A stretch of DNA of 64,000 nucleotides from Dicyema japonicum (GCA_011109175.1 RDEW01000004.1:6913-70912), one strand, 5' to 3'. Positions 1 through 11,049 are shown, counted from the stretch's first letter. Program-made: numbers and translations. The notes: generated from the letters alone by a model not told the origin.

Positions 1-175
1 TGAGTTCTTGCGCGAACTCGGAGGAATGCTTGCCAGAAAAAAGGGATCAACGGAAAGGGTTATGGCTGAGACAAAAGATTGGTATGGCCATACTCCGAGG
101 GAATTCGTTCTCGATTCACGCAGCCGGCTTCCTCAACTAACATTTGTTTTTTTGTTAAATAATTGTCATTAAAAA
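1..175 (+). mobile_element. RLE-type LINE, 3' terminal fragment
   Basis: The translation TAEFLRELG...AR (frame interrupted) is the C-terminal end of a LINE polyprotein of the WYLDD-RT plus restriction-like-endonuclease type, followed by an AT-rich 3'UTR. The same stretch recurs near 27430-27620 (minus) and 50900-51080 (plus), including the 3'UTR string ACATTTGTTTTTTTGTTAAA. The copy is cut by the window edge, so its 5' extent is unknown. Confidence 0.65.
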
Positions 176-1489
176 ATTAATAATAATAAAATATCATTAA
201 AATGCCACTCTATTCATTTGAGTATATTTTTGCTACTTTATGATTTCAAAATATTAACGATTTTAACTAAAAATTACACCATTCAACTCATAAAAATCTG
301 AATTATTTAGGGTACTAATTTTTTTGAGTGGTTCTAGTTGAGTTCCACGTACGCACGGTGACAATAAATATTTAATTGTATATAATCAAATGCACTCTTT
401 ATATGCTTGTGGGATTACGCGCAGTCTCTTAAGTACATAAAATGTTTGGTCCCGTCAATAACTCGAAAAACCTCTGTAGAATTTTGGTAGCCTTAGAGTG
501 AAATTTTCATTATAAAAAATATTGAAGATTTGAGATATCTAAGTAATTTTCGAAATATAAAATTGTGTTAATTAATTCAGAATATTCAAATAAGCATCAA
601 TTTTCCTCATTGTTAACTTTAATTATAAAACAGTCTTTCCAATAAGGAGTAGGTAATATTTCCATTACTTGAACCTCACCTGAACATAATTGGAAATAAT
701 AAATTATAACTACACAATAACTCAAAAACAACATCAACAAAGATGAAATTGTTAAAGTAAAAATAATACAATATTAAAAAAAACATCAGAATAAAATAAA
801 TTATTATATCATACTTCTCACATTTTAGTCGGATTGGCGAAATGGTCTCTCATAAAACAAATTTTAGAAATACTCAGTCATTTGTGATCGTTTTCGCTTT
901 ATTTTATTTACTTTCAAAAATAATAGGGCGAATAGTACGATAAGAAAAAGAGCAGATTACCAAGATATATAAATATCTCAAATATCAAATCATAAGCACC
1001 ACTAAAAATTAATATGTAACTGATAAATCATTTCATTTACCATAGCAATATTGAAGTGAAATTAAATTAATTTAAATTGTTAGTCACACATGATTTTTTT
1101 AATCGTTAGTCATACAATTTTGTTTTACATAAATGTTCTAGTAGTCGTCGTCAAACCCATCAATGATATTCATTGACTTTTATCCTTTTGTTTTTTCTTT
1201 AGGTTCTTAAAAAATTTCAGATGTTTGAGTTTGTGCGTGTTCTAATAATTTGTAATTCAAAAATCACCACCTGGACAAATAAGAAGCATTATTCGTAGAG
1301 AAACACTGATTTATAACATGTGGTTTAATTATGCTTTAAGATTATAGATGTGCATTGACCAAACGTGCTTTGAGATTATAGATGTGACAATACAAGATTT
1401 TAGTAGACTGATAAACTGACGGGAATATTATATTGGAAAATATTTTCTAATCTATGCACAAGTGTCAGCTCAATGTCGACGCTATGTAG
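176..1489. other. AT-rich intergenic DNA, nothing recognised
   Basis: There is no long reading frame, no RNA gene and no recognised repeat. A minus-strand frame near 1140-1260 ends in the acidic string GFDDDY and could be the last exon of a split gene, but I could not extend it upstream. Confidence 0.4.
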
Positions 1490-1960
1490 GGTGAAATATT
1501 ATTATTATAACCCCGGAAACACAGGAAAGAGAAAAAAGTTATCGTCTAATTAAGTGATCCCGGTGTCAGTGCGTCCTCCTTTATTTCGACTTTGTCTGCA
1601 ATTTTTTATGATCGTCCAAAAAGGGGAAGGTTTGATCTCAAATTTGCGAGCATACTTCTGGTAGGCAAGAAACTCATCTTCAAATGGGTTATCAGAAGAT
1701 CGCACCATTTTCAAGAATTTTTGTTGTTTGTTACCGAGATGTTTCATAACTTTTTTGAGATCTAATTTGTTCCTCATTTCTGACGTAGGCGTCATTCTGT
1801 CACATTTAAGAATGATCCGGAGGTATTGGTTTTGTATGACCTCTAATTTGTTCTGCGTGGATATTGACAAGGGTGTAATCCACGCCGTACATGCATGTTC
1901 CATTGTCGGTAGAATATACTGTTTGTATAATAATTTGAGATGAGAAAGTGAAGATATTGG
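1490..1960 (-). mobile_element. Jockey-like LINE, 3' end of ORF2
   Basis: The minus-strand frame reads through the region after the RT domain of a Jockey-type ORF2 (EHACTAWITPLS, then QNQYLRIILKCDRMTP) and stops after TDTGIT. The 3'UTR follows and ends in the block GATCACTTAATTAG-like sequence plus an AACCCCGG-containing segment near 1505. This terminal block recurs at a dozen other places in the window. It is a 5'-truncated dead copy. Confidence 0.75.
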
Positions 1961-2194
1961 CGATCTAGCAAAGGTCTTGAGAATCCATATCTTTTTTGAA
2001 CTCTTGAAAGGGTGAAATATAAATTAATTAATAGGTTTAAAACACAAATTCCGTATATTGATGTAATAATTCTGATGTACAATTCCGTTATCTTCACAGC
2101 ACTGAGTTATTACACGACAATGATAAAGGCATTATAATCATTCTTCAGAATATGATTCTTTTCAAGGTGAATAAAATTTTTATCTATGTAATCG

Positions 2195-2330
2195 GGAAGC
2201 GGTCTGGCTGAGGCAAAGAATTGGTATCGCAGTTGTTCGCGGAAACGCTTACTCCGTGATGTCAGCAGCCGCTCTCCCCCATAGTTAATAAATAATATTT
2301 TATTGTTAATAAATTTTTGATATTAAAAAA
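2195..2330 (+). mobile_element. RLE-type LINE, 3' terminal fragment (second subfamily)
   Basis: One frame reads VWLRQRIGIAVVRGNAYSV, which I recognise as the C-terminal signature of RLE-type LINE polyproteins (RQRI..AV.RGNA). A near-identical copy lies inverted at 40665-40775 and another at 46735-46860. Confidence 0.65.
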
Positions 2331-3509
2331 ATGTAATCAAATCGCAAACTACAAACAATTTAGTTCAAACAGTCCATGTTCAAATTTAAAATAGCAAAAT
2401 TTGGTTACGAATGCGTATATGCGTCTGTATTTGGATCAACCTATGTTTGTGTAGCTCTGTTTAGGAGATTCCCAACTACGGATTTGTTGTATTTACATTC
2501 TTTGCCAAAAAAACTATCCAAGAGTGGGCTATGCACAAAACGAGCCAAATGATCAAAATTTGTAATCTCAAGGATTTTAGTTTATTAACTTTAATATTTT
2601 TGGTATCGATGTGTATGCTTTCTTTGAACGCCCTTAAGTTATTCCTTTGTCACAGTTTTACTTTACGTTTATAAAACATTAGGATGCTTGCATGTTCTAA
2701 TATGCGAAATGGTTTAATCACTGTTAAAAAATACACTTTGCAAATACAAGAGATTAACTGAATAGAACCAAAATATAAGTAGTATTAAGAGTCTCTATGC
2801 AGACTACCACATTACTGCTACGTCAAACGCCAGCCAATTATGGAATACCTAATGGAACATGAGAAAAACTTACTCCAAATAACCAAGTCTCTCGAACATT
2901 TCGTAAAGTTGAATTCAGATTATATCTGGAAGCCTATCCAAGATACGAGACAAAACCTTTCCATTTGTGAAAATTAATCAAGATTTCAAAAATAACGTCA
3001 TGTAGAAGTTAGTATGAATACCAGAATAACTTAATTTCGAAAATAACTATCATCCTCTTTTTTGTGGTACTAAAATTAATTAATTATCTAACAAAAAGGT
3101 ATAAAAGGTAATCCTATTGACGCTCAATTGGATCTCTAAAATAATGTTTGAGTGGCAGTCTCACAAAAATAGAACTGATAATCTAGAAAAAAGATTTTTC
3201 AGTGATAATGGTTCAGGGATATGATGAGCTCTCTATTAGTTTCGTCGACAAGTCATAGATATTTACTAGTTGACCATTAAAATAATTATTAGAGAAATAA
3301 TAGTCATTAATATTTTTTGCTTTCTTGTAGCTGATTTGACCAATTTTCTTACAGCCCTCAGTTATGGGCAATCTTACAGAGCTTCTAGATTTTCCATGTT
3401 TAGGATGTAGCAGAGAAAGGAACTGACATTGGGTGCATTNTAATAATATTTTCGAGGAGAATTATTAAATCTAGTCAAAATTTTCAAGGGTGCCATGACA
3501 TTTTTGCCC
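2331..3509. other. AT-rich DNA with one short LINE remnant
   Basis: Only a stretch near 2830-2975 is recognisable. It encodes MEYLMEHEKNLL, resembling the C-terminal segment MEYLTERHRNFLN of the Jockey-like LINE near 13255. The rest, including a single N at 3440, holds nothing I can support. Confidence 0.4.
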
Positions 3510-3911
3510 CACTGTAACAAAGTCTTGTAGACCCCAATTAGCATGTAGGGTCAAGTGATGTAAGTACTATGTCCAGCGTGAAAAATCTCCAGAGAGTTTG
3601 CCCCCTTCGCTTTATAGTAGGTTCCTTATTATGGAAACTTTTCAAGTGCCCCATCTTCTTCATTAATAAACGACCGTATATCCAGAACGTAGTAGGTTTA
3701 AAGCTAATAAATACATCTCCAGTTAGTTTTCCCCTAGTAGGTCCCTTCCCCCAGAATGTTCTTCCACAGTAGTCCCAACTCTTCTGTAGGGACCAATGAT
3801 GTGGGTAACAAAGTTTTGTAGATCCCAATTCGTGTGTAGGGCTCAATTGGTGTGGGTACCAGGTACAACTTGGAAAATATCCAGAGATTTTGACCCTTTG
3901 GGTTACTCCCC
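3510..3911. repeat. Degenerate long tandem repeat (about 290 bp unit)
   Basis: The segment starting near 3516 (AACAAAGTCTTGTAGACCCC, then a CCAGAGAGTTTG box) recurs in diverged form near 3808 (AACAAAGTTTTGTAGATCCC, then CCAGAGATTTTG). A further partial copy of the CTCCAGTTAGTTTTCCCC box lies between them. It is probably an old tandem duplication without coding content. Confidence 0.5.
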
Positions 3912-4035
3912 CTTTTAATAGGTTCTTTCGTCTTTAAAATATGTTCATTCGACTTGAAATATGTTTCTTCGCCTTGGAAAAGATTCCTTCACCTTGCAAT
4001 AGGTTCCTTCGTCTTGAAACTCTCGACTTGAAAAC
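3912..4035. repeat. Minisatellite, about 20-bp unit, roughly six copies
   Basis: Successive units follow the pattern TTGAAATATGTTCCTTCGNC with one or two changes each. They run from just after the CCCCC tract until the pattern decays at ACTCTCGACTTGAAAAC. It directly abuts the longer tandem repeat on its left. Confidence 0.65.
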
Positions 4036-4800
4036 TGTTGGTTAATTGAAAATTCCACTTAGCACCAATGACGCCACGTGAAAAATTAACTAAAGAAAAT
4101 TTAAAATTTTTCGTACTTATGCTTTCAAATTGTGCTTCCGGAAAACTAACATAAACACATGGCAGAGTACATCAAACTACTGCAAGACGTATCCCCCACA
4201 GAATGGTGGAATGAATTACCACGATCAAGAAGGTTCGAAGAAGAGTTATCGAGACCATTCTACTACGAGACTTAACATAATCTGAGATTTCTTCACATCT
4301 AGAGAAGGACGATCAGAAAGCTCAACAAACCCGCAAAAATCGAGGATCCAAAAACCATGCACAATCGAGTACTTAGGAGAATTAGACAGCAACTGAATAT
4401 CAGAAATAAAATTGTAGTGAAGTTAAAAAATATATAAACGGAGCTAAAATGTTCAGGGTAATGCACCTACTGAATATTGGGAGAGCACCGAACGATCCTT
4501 GACAAAGAGAGGAACGCAATTATGGACAAGGACAGGAAGTCTACCCTTGTGTCGGAACATATCAAAGGACTCGTAGATTTCGATTGAAGGTAGTCCAGTT
4601 GGCTTAAAAAATCTGTTAACAATCAAGGACACAATATCTTTGATATCAATGCTTAATTTCAAAAAACCTCCTGGTTTTGACGAATATCGGGACAATTTCT
4701 GTCTTCTTGGCAAGGATTAATAGATCCAGCACAGAAACCTGGCAAGCCTAAAAGCCCCTTAAACAGTCAAAGTTCATAACTCTTCCTTCTTAGTGAGTCG
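4036..4800 (+). mobile_element. LINE RT remnant, badly decayed
   Basis: The plus strand near 4655-4685 encodes FKKPPGFDEYRDNF, reminiscent of the K.PGFDGI motif that opens LINE RT domains (RT motif 1 region). The flanking sequence has many stops in every frame. The call rests on this one motif. Confidence 0.3.
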
Positions 4801-5439
4801 AGTTTTTTTGAATGTCTCCAGAGTTCGTCATATCTTGATTTGGAATTCTCCATTAATTTTTTTATGAAATTCGATGTGGAGAAAAATAATTAAGTAATAT
4901 AAAATATTTAAATTATTTTTTTAATTTAATAAAAACTGATGGTCTCCTGTAGTGTGGAGGTTTTCATGTAACTTATCTTTAAGGATACTATAAGAAAAAA
5001 ACTGGAGAACAAATTTAAGGTATTTGAATAAGAAATATCCAGCCTAAATACTTGGAAGTTATCAACGAAAGTGAATCGTTTGGTTCAAAAAGAGGTATTT
5101 AAACTATTTTACTATACAGATGCTGAGCGGAACTTTAAGGTAATTGTGGTATCGGAAATGTTCGAGGGATTAAAACTGATCGATGTTTTATTTATTATTT
5201 ATTGAAGAGACACAGAGCCATAAATAATCTTCTTGAAGAAGAGTTGTCAAATTTCGTTCATTCCTTATCCATTTGTGTACTTATTATTATCATTTAAGGC
5301 CCGGACTCCTCAACAGTGGGACGTATGACACACTTGATATTATTATTACATTAAACAAAGTTTTTGGATATAATCTTACCACAATCCATAAGGTTTTAGA
5401 CCTGTTAGTGTATTGGTTGGTGCTATCACTCGCATCAAT
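4801..5439. other. AT-rich DNA, nothing recognised
   Basis: No supported gene or repeat. A plus-strand reading frame that begins near 5273 runs into a SINE-like repeat and is not treated as a gene. Confidence 0.4.
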
Positions 5440-5570
5440 TTGTGGGTTCAACTCCCTCACCGCTATCTATTTGGACTTCCCTTCTGCTATTGCTCTATTA
5501 GATTCCCATAATGGTCATTTGATCCACTTAACTAAGGAGACGCCCAATTCATCTTGAAAGAATCCCTCTC
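5440..5570 (+). repeat. SINE-like repeat, body fragment
   Basis: The string CTGCTATTGCTCTATTAGAT, followed by TCATTTGATCCACTTAACTA and GGAGACGCCCAAT, matches the body of a repeat also present near 7190, 11560 (minus), 16040 and 24430 (minus). It is diverged and lacks head and tail. Confidence 0.55.
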
Positions 5571-5760
5571 TTATCTACTCTAGTGTATGGTTTCGCACAA
5601 TGACGGATGCAAAAAGGGAAACGTACAACTCTAACCCGATTAACTTGATAAAAATCCAATTAAATTATATCAAAGATTATTGAAAAAAAGTGTTAATTAT
5701 TCTTTTTAATTGTTCTGGGGACTTTGACGAATTTAAGCATAAAAATCATCAAAAGTATTA

Positions 5761-6981
5761 CTAATAATAATAATAAAGCTTACATAACACACCTGCAACA
5801 CCAAAAAAATATTTTGTATGATTGGGCAAAAGGACAAACACGGACTTGATGAGGAACCCATAAAATACTAAGGTCAGTGACAAATTTATAGCAATTCTCA
5901 AAAAAAATCTCCATAATTTCCGAGGACATTCAATCCGTTCGTATAGTCCTTCCAGTGTTCCCCCATTCCCGTAAAACTCATCAAATACTTTGTCCTAAAA
6001 TAAAGAAACAATAAACTTTCTCCAAAAATGAATCAAAGAGGAACTGCTTTCTGAGTTCCTCGTCCTCAGGGAGATCTTTGAATGGATGAGCCCTTAATTA
6101 CAGACAAAATTAACTTCAAGAAAAACTGCATCGTAAACTTATTTCCCATACAAATGTTATAAATGGTGGGGTCTACCTCCTCGAGAGAACTCATCAAAAA
6201 GACTCCATTTATCAGATAATCAACTGAAATATATTTAATTATTACACTTTTCTCTGAGAAATTCTGTGGCAAACAGAAACCCACGTGGTCGAGGTAAAAG
6301 ATGATGTTTAAGCACGGGGAGTCCACTCGCACGCGCAAACTCAACGCTCTTAGTGTGCTTTTCATCCGTAAACCTTGTCCCCTCAGGCAATAAATTCAAC
6401 TACAATCATAACTAAGCAAACATTGATGGGCAAGTAAGGGGGATATGAAGTTAGAGTAGATAGCTTATCTTCTAGAATTGACTTGTCACGAGCCCAATTT
6501 CTGTCGAGAAAGATATTATCAGTCATTTTGGAAACAATTCCAATAAAAGGGACGAAAATGAGAGACTTTTTCAAATGACACCTCATAGACTAAAATAAGA
6601 AAAGGGAAAACCCGAAGACAGCCAATAATATCGGCCATAGAAAGCAAAAGGACGAAATCAGAGTTGTATTTGTGGTTAGTAATAAGGAGATTATTGTTGT
6701 TGTTCATAATACTGGGTATTTGAGGGTCTCCAAATACTTCAATCTTAGAGTCCATAATGAGTTCAATATATGAAGTGAAAACTATGTAATTACATATAAT
6801 TACTCGACATTAGTAATTCAAACAAATAGTAAATCAGCATCTGGTGGACGTTGGGGAATGTTAGGTTCAATAATAAATAGGAGATGATACATATTATAGT
6901 AATAAAAGAACCAGATCCGATTAATATTATTGTGAAAAGTGATAGATTTAAGAAAAATATGAGATTAGACTTTATATCCAT
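5761..6981 (-). CDS. 1-acyl-sn-glycerol-3-phosphate acyltransferase-like (AGPAT3/4/5 group)
   Basis: Membrane acyltransferase of the LPLAT/PlsC superfamily, expected to acylate lysophospholipids such as lysophosphatidic acid in the ER membrane. Splicing gives about 363 residues, close to the usual 360-380. A hydrophobic N-terminus (residues 8-40) precedes the catalytic NHKYNSD motif (HX4D, His96-Asp101). The FLDRNWARDK block (about 143-152) and PEGTRF (EGTR, 178-181) follow, then GLPVLKHHLLPRPRGF, a group hallmark. Near the C-terminus KDLPEDEELRKQF matches the family segment before the last membrane helices. Introns (plus coordinates): 6782-6803, 6590-6611, 6400-6421, 6224-6245, 6093-6114, 5995-6016, all exactly 22 bp; 6180-6203 (24 bp) may be a seventh, in frame either way. 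The start is the first ATG in the leading frame. The LYYYYY tail before the stop is unusual, so the last codons are less certain. Which AGPAT paralogue it is cannot be decided. Confidence 0.85.
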
Positions 6982-7129
6982 TTAATGTTCCACACAGCAA
7001 AACATTATTTAAAATTATTTTTTATTTACAAAAATACTAAATTTATTTTATAAAGAATTTGTAAAAGTAAAAGAACTAATCCATTGTAAATTATTCCTTT
7101 TTGATTTTTAATAATAATACCTAAATCGA

Positions 7130-7320
7130 TGTTCCCTCTATCACTGGCCCATGAAGCCATGTGGGCTAATTGGATAACAATTTATCTTCCTTCCCTCTGA
7201 TAGCGTCATTGGATATACCTTACTAAGGAGACGCTCAATGCCTGGCTGGCAATCAAAAGGATCCAATTATTCATTCCACCGGAAGAAAATTTCGTTTCTT
7301 GGTGACGAGTTCTGGAATCG
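7130..7320 (+). repeat. SINE-like repeat copy
   Basis: A head-like CCATGTGGGCTAATTGG is followed by a body TCTGATAGCGTCATTGGAT, then ACGCTCAATGCCTGGCTGGC and CAAAAGGATCCAATTATT. The same order occurs inverted at 24350-24550 and 11520-11745, which defines the family. No 3' tail is visible here. Confidence 0.6.
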
Positions 7321-7639
7321 ACCTCAGCTTCCCGGACAAGTCCTCCGAATCACTGTTTCTTAGATGACGGTTATTCTGGAATGCGTTAGGATCAAGGAAT
7401 TTGCTATTTTGCTTTATCCCTTGGTCTTTGGAACAACATTGTTTATTATTATTTATGTTGTACTTGAAAAATTTGCAATCTCGGTTATTACTCTGTACGA
7501 GGACCATCAGAAGAGTCAATGATAATAAAATACTACTCCGGCCCCCTTTTCCAATCGGCCAATCAGAATCTTATCTTCCAAAAAACATCTGGGTTAAACC
7601 TGGCTCGTCTAAGATGTGGACACCATTCCACCTCACATG

Positions 7640-8440
7640 CGTACAACGACGGTCTCCATTGACATCAACAAAGTATTCAATACTGTTCCAAGAAAAATTC
7701 ACATTGGGAAAATTTTTGCTTAAAAAATACATCCAAATTTGAAGCTTTGGTTAGTAAACTTTCTCTCTAGAAGACGTGGAAGAGTTAACTGTACCCATCT
7801 CATACCAAGATCACGATTACTACAAACAGAGCTCAAGGGTTCTCCTTCTCTCTGAATCTTTTCAACCTACTCTTTCACGTCTTACCAACAGACAGGAACA
7901 AAGGTTCCTTGTTACTATTCCAAGGGGATGATTTAATCATCGCGTAATCGTTTAACGCGAGTCGCTCTAATGTTGATGGCCAGTGACGTACGACAAGATG
8001 TTGAATTTCAACTCCCATATGAAGCAAGTCTTCACCAAAGCCCTCCGAAAGATGAACGTTGTGAGTGCACTTGTTCAGAGGACCCCTTTAAATTTGGATG
8101 GCTCTATCGCGAAACAATACCAGCAAACCATCCTCGTCTGTAGGATATTCCTCTGTTGCGTGGGGATTCGCGCTATTGGAGACTCAATTCAATTTACCGA
8201 ACTACCATTCTTATGCTGGGCCACACAGGATCATCAGTCACTCCTCTATTCACGGTAGCTACGACCCATAGTCGTGGGTCAAGATTTTTCAGCGTCTGCG
8301 AAGAAGATGGAAATTTCAAGATTTTGCTTCACCTGTCCATATCCATGGCAAAAGAAAACCGATTGGCCCAAAAGTTCCCATATCCAATCGGATTCCTCTG
8401 CAGGAATAAGAGAAGGCACTTTCGTTTATAGTGCGGAAAA
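7640..8440 (+). mobile_element. Jockey-like LINE, RT domain fragment
   Basis: With several frame changes the plus strand reads VSIDINKVFNTVPR (DINKAFDTV-type RT motif), FLSRRRGRVNC, a degraded QGSPLSPLLFNL equivalent and a YADD-equivalent near 7930. An open segment TYDKMLNFNSHMKQVFTKAL (7983 on), the post-RT 'TYD..L.F..H' region, follows. It is a heavily mutated dead copy. Confidence 0.7.
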
Positions 8441-8519
8441 TTGAGGACCACAGACTTTGAATGACGCAGTTGATTGCGAGAACTTGAATGTTGTAACTGT
8501 TTGAGTATCAGCAAGCTCT

Positions 8520-8740
8520 ATCAGCAGCCTCGGCAATATTGAACGCAAATTAATTCATATTTTTTCACGTCGAATGGATGATTTGAATGATTTATCCGTT
8601 CAAATCCAAAAATTAAACTCTGATTCCGAATTAAGAGAGGAATTAATAGACCTCTAAAATAATACATCTCATGAAATTAACTTTCAAGATACATCATTTC
8701 CTCATGTTTGGCAGAATTCGAAAATTAAAAAAAAGCTTCC
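8520..8740 (+). pseudogene. Coiled-coil coding remnant, unrecognised
   Basis: The plus strand encodes NIERKLIHIFSRRMDDLNDL and QKLNSDSELREELIDL before a stop, then NNTSHEINFQDTSFPHVW. The composition suggests a coiled coil. It could be a LINE ORF1 remnant, since it follows a LINE fragment, or an exon of an unknown gene. Confidence 0.3.
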
Positions 8741-9618
8741 AAAATTGTGAAACTCGATCTCACAATCCTGTACATGATGAGCTTGCATATCTCCTGTTGT
8801 CGAGGCATTCAAGAAGGCGTCTTATGTGTTTTTGATCGTTTTAGATACTTCTCTTCTTAGTTACTTTTGCAGAATTTTTGAATTTCACTGTTTGGCGGTA
8901 GGCGGAAGTCTGGGAGGTAGAATAGTGGGGTTATGGTCAGTTGGGAAACCATAACGTATAGACTCCGAAAAGTTAACTACGACCAATGATATTAATCTTA
9001 TGAGGAAGCATAACACACATATTAAGAGTTGCGAACCTTGTGAATCCACTACACATAAAAAAGATCCTAACTACATCAAAACAAAAATTGCTTTGAATTA
9101 AGCTGAAGCTCATATTATCTTGATGGTAGTACCCCAATCTACTAAGAGTGGTCATGAATATATACCACAGAGATCTTATTCCCCAAGTAAGGTTAGACAA
9201 ATAAGTATCTTTCAGTCCAAAAAAAAGTGACGTTTCACGGAATATATACAGATAAAGGATGAACGCTCCTGGCTATGATCATAGCTAGATAAAACTTTTT
9301 AAAGAAAACCAAAATCTTCTTTGAGGGCCTCAGCATATTTGTTGGCTCAAAATTCTAAGTTTATAATAAAATGGTATAAAGACCCATAGAGATAATTTTA
9401 ATATCTTAAATGCTGAAAATACAGGAACACATAGGAGACTCTCCTAACTTATTGAATTGAGTAACTTGCAACAACACTTTGGCCTCAACTGCCGCTCCCT
9501 ATTTTATCACACAATGAGATAGTACGGCCACGTGGCTTATATCAGGAAATTCCTCACAGGAAATTGCTCAACAGAACGTGCATTTAATTTACAAAGGTTA
9601 CCATAAAATCACAGAAAA
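8741..9618. other. Intergenic DNA, nothing recognised
   Basis: A 75-residue minus-strand frame (8973-9200) has GT/AG pairs of intron size within it, but I could not tie it to a family. The remainder shows no supported feature up to the LSm5 stop codon. Confidence 0.35.
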
Positions 9619-9970
9619 TCAAAGATCCGGTCCATCAGATCCAGGAATAAGCTAATAAATAGAGCACTGATGAATACCATTGCGATGTTATTACCATTTA
9701 ACAGTAATTTGTCAAATTTAGAGATTTTCGTATCATTTTGTGAAATTTCACTAAAATTACCACAATTTATACAATTTTTGGACGTCCATAAGTACCATAT
9801 CTACGAGTAACAACAGCCAAACTCAAAAAATTATCAAAACCACAGAGGACTCCAGCGATTTCAATTTCATCCTTCATTAATAAGTGTATTTTAGACCCAA
9901 TGCACTTATCTATGAGTTCTACCATTAGTTATTAAACTCAACCCATTGGGAGAAGTGTAACACTAGACAT
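9619..9970 (-). CDS. LSM5: LSm5, U6 snRNA-associated Sm-like protein
   Basis: LSm5 is one of seven subunits of the LSm2-8 ring that binds the U6 snRNA 3' end in the nucleus and of the LSm1-7 ring that promotes mRNA decapping in the cytoplasm. Five exons encode 85 residues (human about 91). The start is set by MSSVTLLPM joining to ELIDKCIGSKIHLLMKD, matching the conserved LLPLELVDKCIG. The Sm1 motif follows (AGVLCGFDNFLNMVL, residues 31-45). Sm2 is LLLNGNNIAMLIPG (66-79), with the LNGNNI replacement typical of LSm5. The end GSDGPDL parallels GGEGPEV. Introns (plus coordinates): 9919-9942 (24 bp), 9801-9822 (22), 9751-9772 (22), 9652-9677 (26). A TATTTATAAA stretch lies just upstream of the ATG. 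The gene is invisible to a simple ORF scan because no exon exceeds about 30 codons. Confidence 0.92.
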
Positions 9971-10079
9971 GCTCTATTTATAAATTTGAAAATGTAATTA
10001 AGTTCAATATTTATTTGTTAATGTTAAATATTAAAATTGCCAATTTTTATTTATTATTTTATTCATTTATTTGAGAACC

Positions 10080-10200
10080 CAGTTAAAACAACTAATTAAG
10101 TGATCCCAGTTTCTATTGATTCCGGGACTCTTCTTGCATAGTCTTCCATTGTTCCAACTATTGGACGATAAATCCTCCGCGAGTACCTACAAAAAAACTC
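10080..10200 (-). repeat. Jockey-like LINE 3' end fragment
   Basis: GAACCCAGTTAAAACAACTA followed by ATTAAGTGATCCCAGTTTC is the inverted form of the LINE 3' terminal block (stop codon context GGGATCACTTAATTAG, then 3'UTR). Only the last part of the element is present. Confidence 0.55.
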
Positions 10201-10620
10201 AATTGGGATGTCTTTCTTTAGTACAGATCGGCTCTCCTAAATGAATACAAGTCTCTTTTTTGCAGAGGTCTCGAGTATGTGTTCTTTTGTGTTGGGTAAA
10301 TCGGTAATAAACTGTGAAGATGCGTCGTAATTAAAAAAACCCTATCGGAAGCCGTATTGGAAAGAAGACGATGGAAATACGAGAAATTATCTTTAGGACA
10401 AATTTTTCAAAAAATTTGGATATGACATTTTTATCACACATACTACCGTCGCGGACATTACTTCATTCATAGGCAAAAGAGTGTTCATAATGTTGGTCAA
10501 GGAGAACGTAGAAAGGTCCATTTCGCCTTCTGACTGGGAAAGTTATTAATTATTATATTGATTATTAATAATATTTATTTAATAAAAATTCAAATTAAAT
10601 TAAACATCACGTGTTAAGCT
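10201..10620. other. eL22 upstream region with a short repeat
   Basis: CTACCGTCGCGGACATTACT near 10442, and the downstream GTTGGTCAAGGAGAAC, recur at 50278-50370 (CTACCGTCGCGGACATCACA, GGTTTGGTCAGGGAGAAC), so a repeat fragment of unknown class lies here. No promoter element can be assigned for eL22. Confidence 0.45.
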
Positions 10621-10624
10621 GTGC

Positions 10625-11046
10625 ATGGTTTGTAAAGTAATTATTACTTTATGTAGACTTTGTCACGAGGAAGGAAAATAGCGAGGAAGCCTAGTTTTAA
10701 GAGGGTGCATCCAGTTGACAACAGAAAAAAGACCAAATCCTATAAAATTGACTGTACTGCAGCCGCTGAAGACAAAATTATAAATCCTGAGGATTTGGTG
10801 GCATATTTAAAGAACAGACTCAAAATCGACGGAAAATGCGGAAATATAGCAAACGTAGTCTCTATTGTTTGCAAGAACTCCGTCGTTTCTGTGGAGACTT
10901 TGAAGAGACTTCATAAGAGGGCACTGAAGTATTATGTAAAGAAGTTCTTGAAGAAGAATCAGGTCAGGGATTATTTGAGAGTGATATCGAGTGACAAAAA
11001 TACGTACAGCCTTCAGTACTTCGAGATGGAGGGAGAGGCTGCGTAA
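10625..11046 (+). CDS. RPL22: 60S ribosomal protein eL22
   Basis: Structural protein of the cytosolic large ribosomal subunit. After a basic N-terminal tail (RGRKIARKPSF), the eL22 fold is recognisable: KIDCTAAAEDKII (family L.CT.P.EDGI), YLKNRLKIDGKCGNI (ERIKV.GK.GNLG), KRALKYYVKKFLKKNQVRDY and the C-terminal YSLQYFEMEGE (ELRYF). The large exon has no in-frame ATG; it opens with ACT TTG TCA. An ATG at 10625 followed at once by a 29-bp GT...AG intron (10628-10656, ending TTATGTAG) restores the frame in phase 0, giving Met-Thr-Leu-Ser. Intron placement right after the initiator codon is common in ribosomal protein genes. The product is about 131 residues (human 128). The start exon is inferred; the rest is certain. 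Confidence 0.92.
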
Positions 11047-11049
11047 TTA

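Noticed and set aside
2390-2566. 58-codon plus-strand frame (MFKFKIAKFGYECVYASVFG at its start) faintly resembling glutamate racemase in FPTTDLLYLHSLPKK
   Set aside because: The resemblance is a few residues, the catalytic Cys context is absent and no neighbouring exon extends it.
5273-5557. 94-codon plus-strand frame
   Set aside because: Its second half is a SINE-like repeat copy also found at four other places, so the frame is accidental.
7983-8258. 91-codon frame as a host gene
   Set aside because: Its TYDKMLNFNSHMKQV start is the post-RT segment of a Jockey-like LINE, preceded by the rest of a decayed RT.
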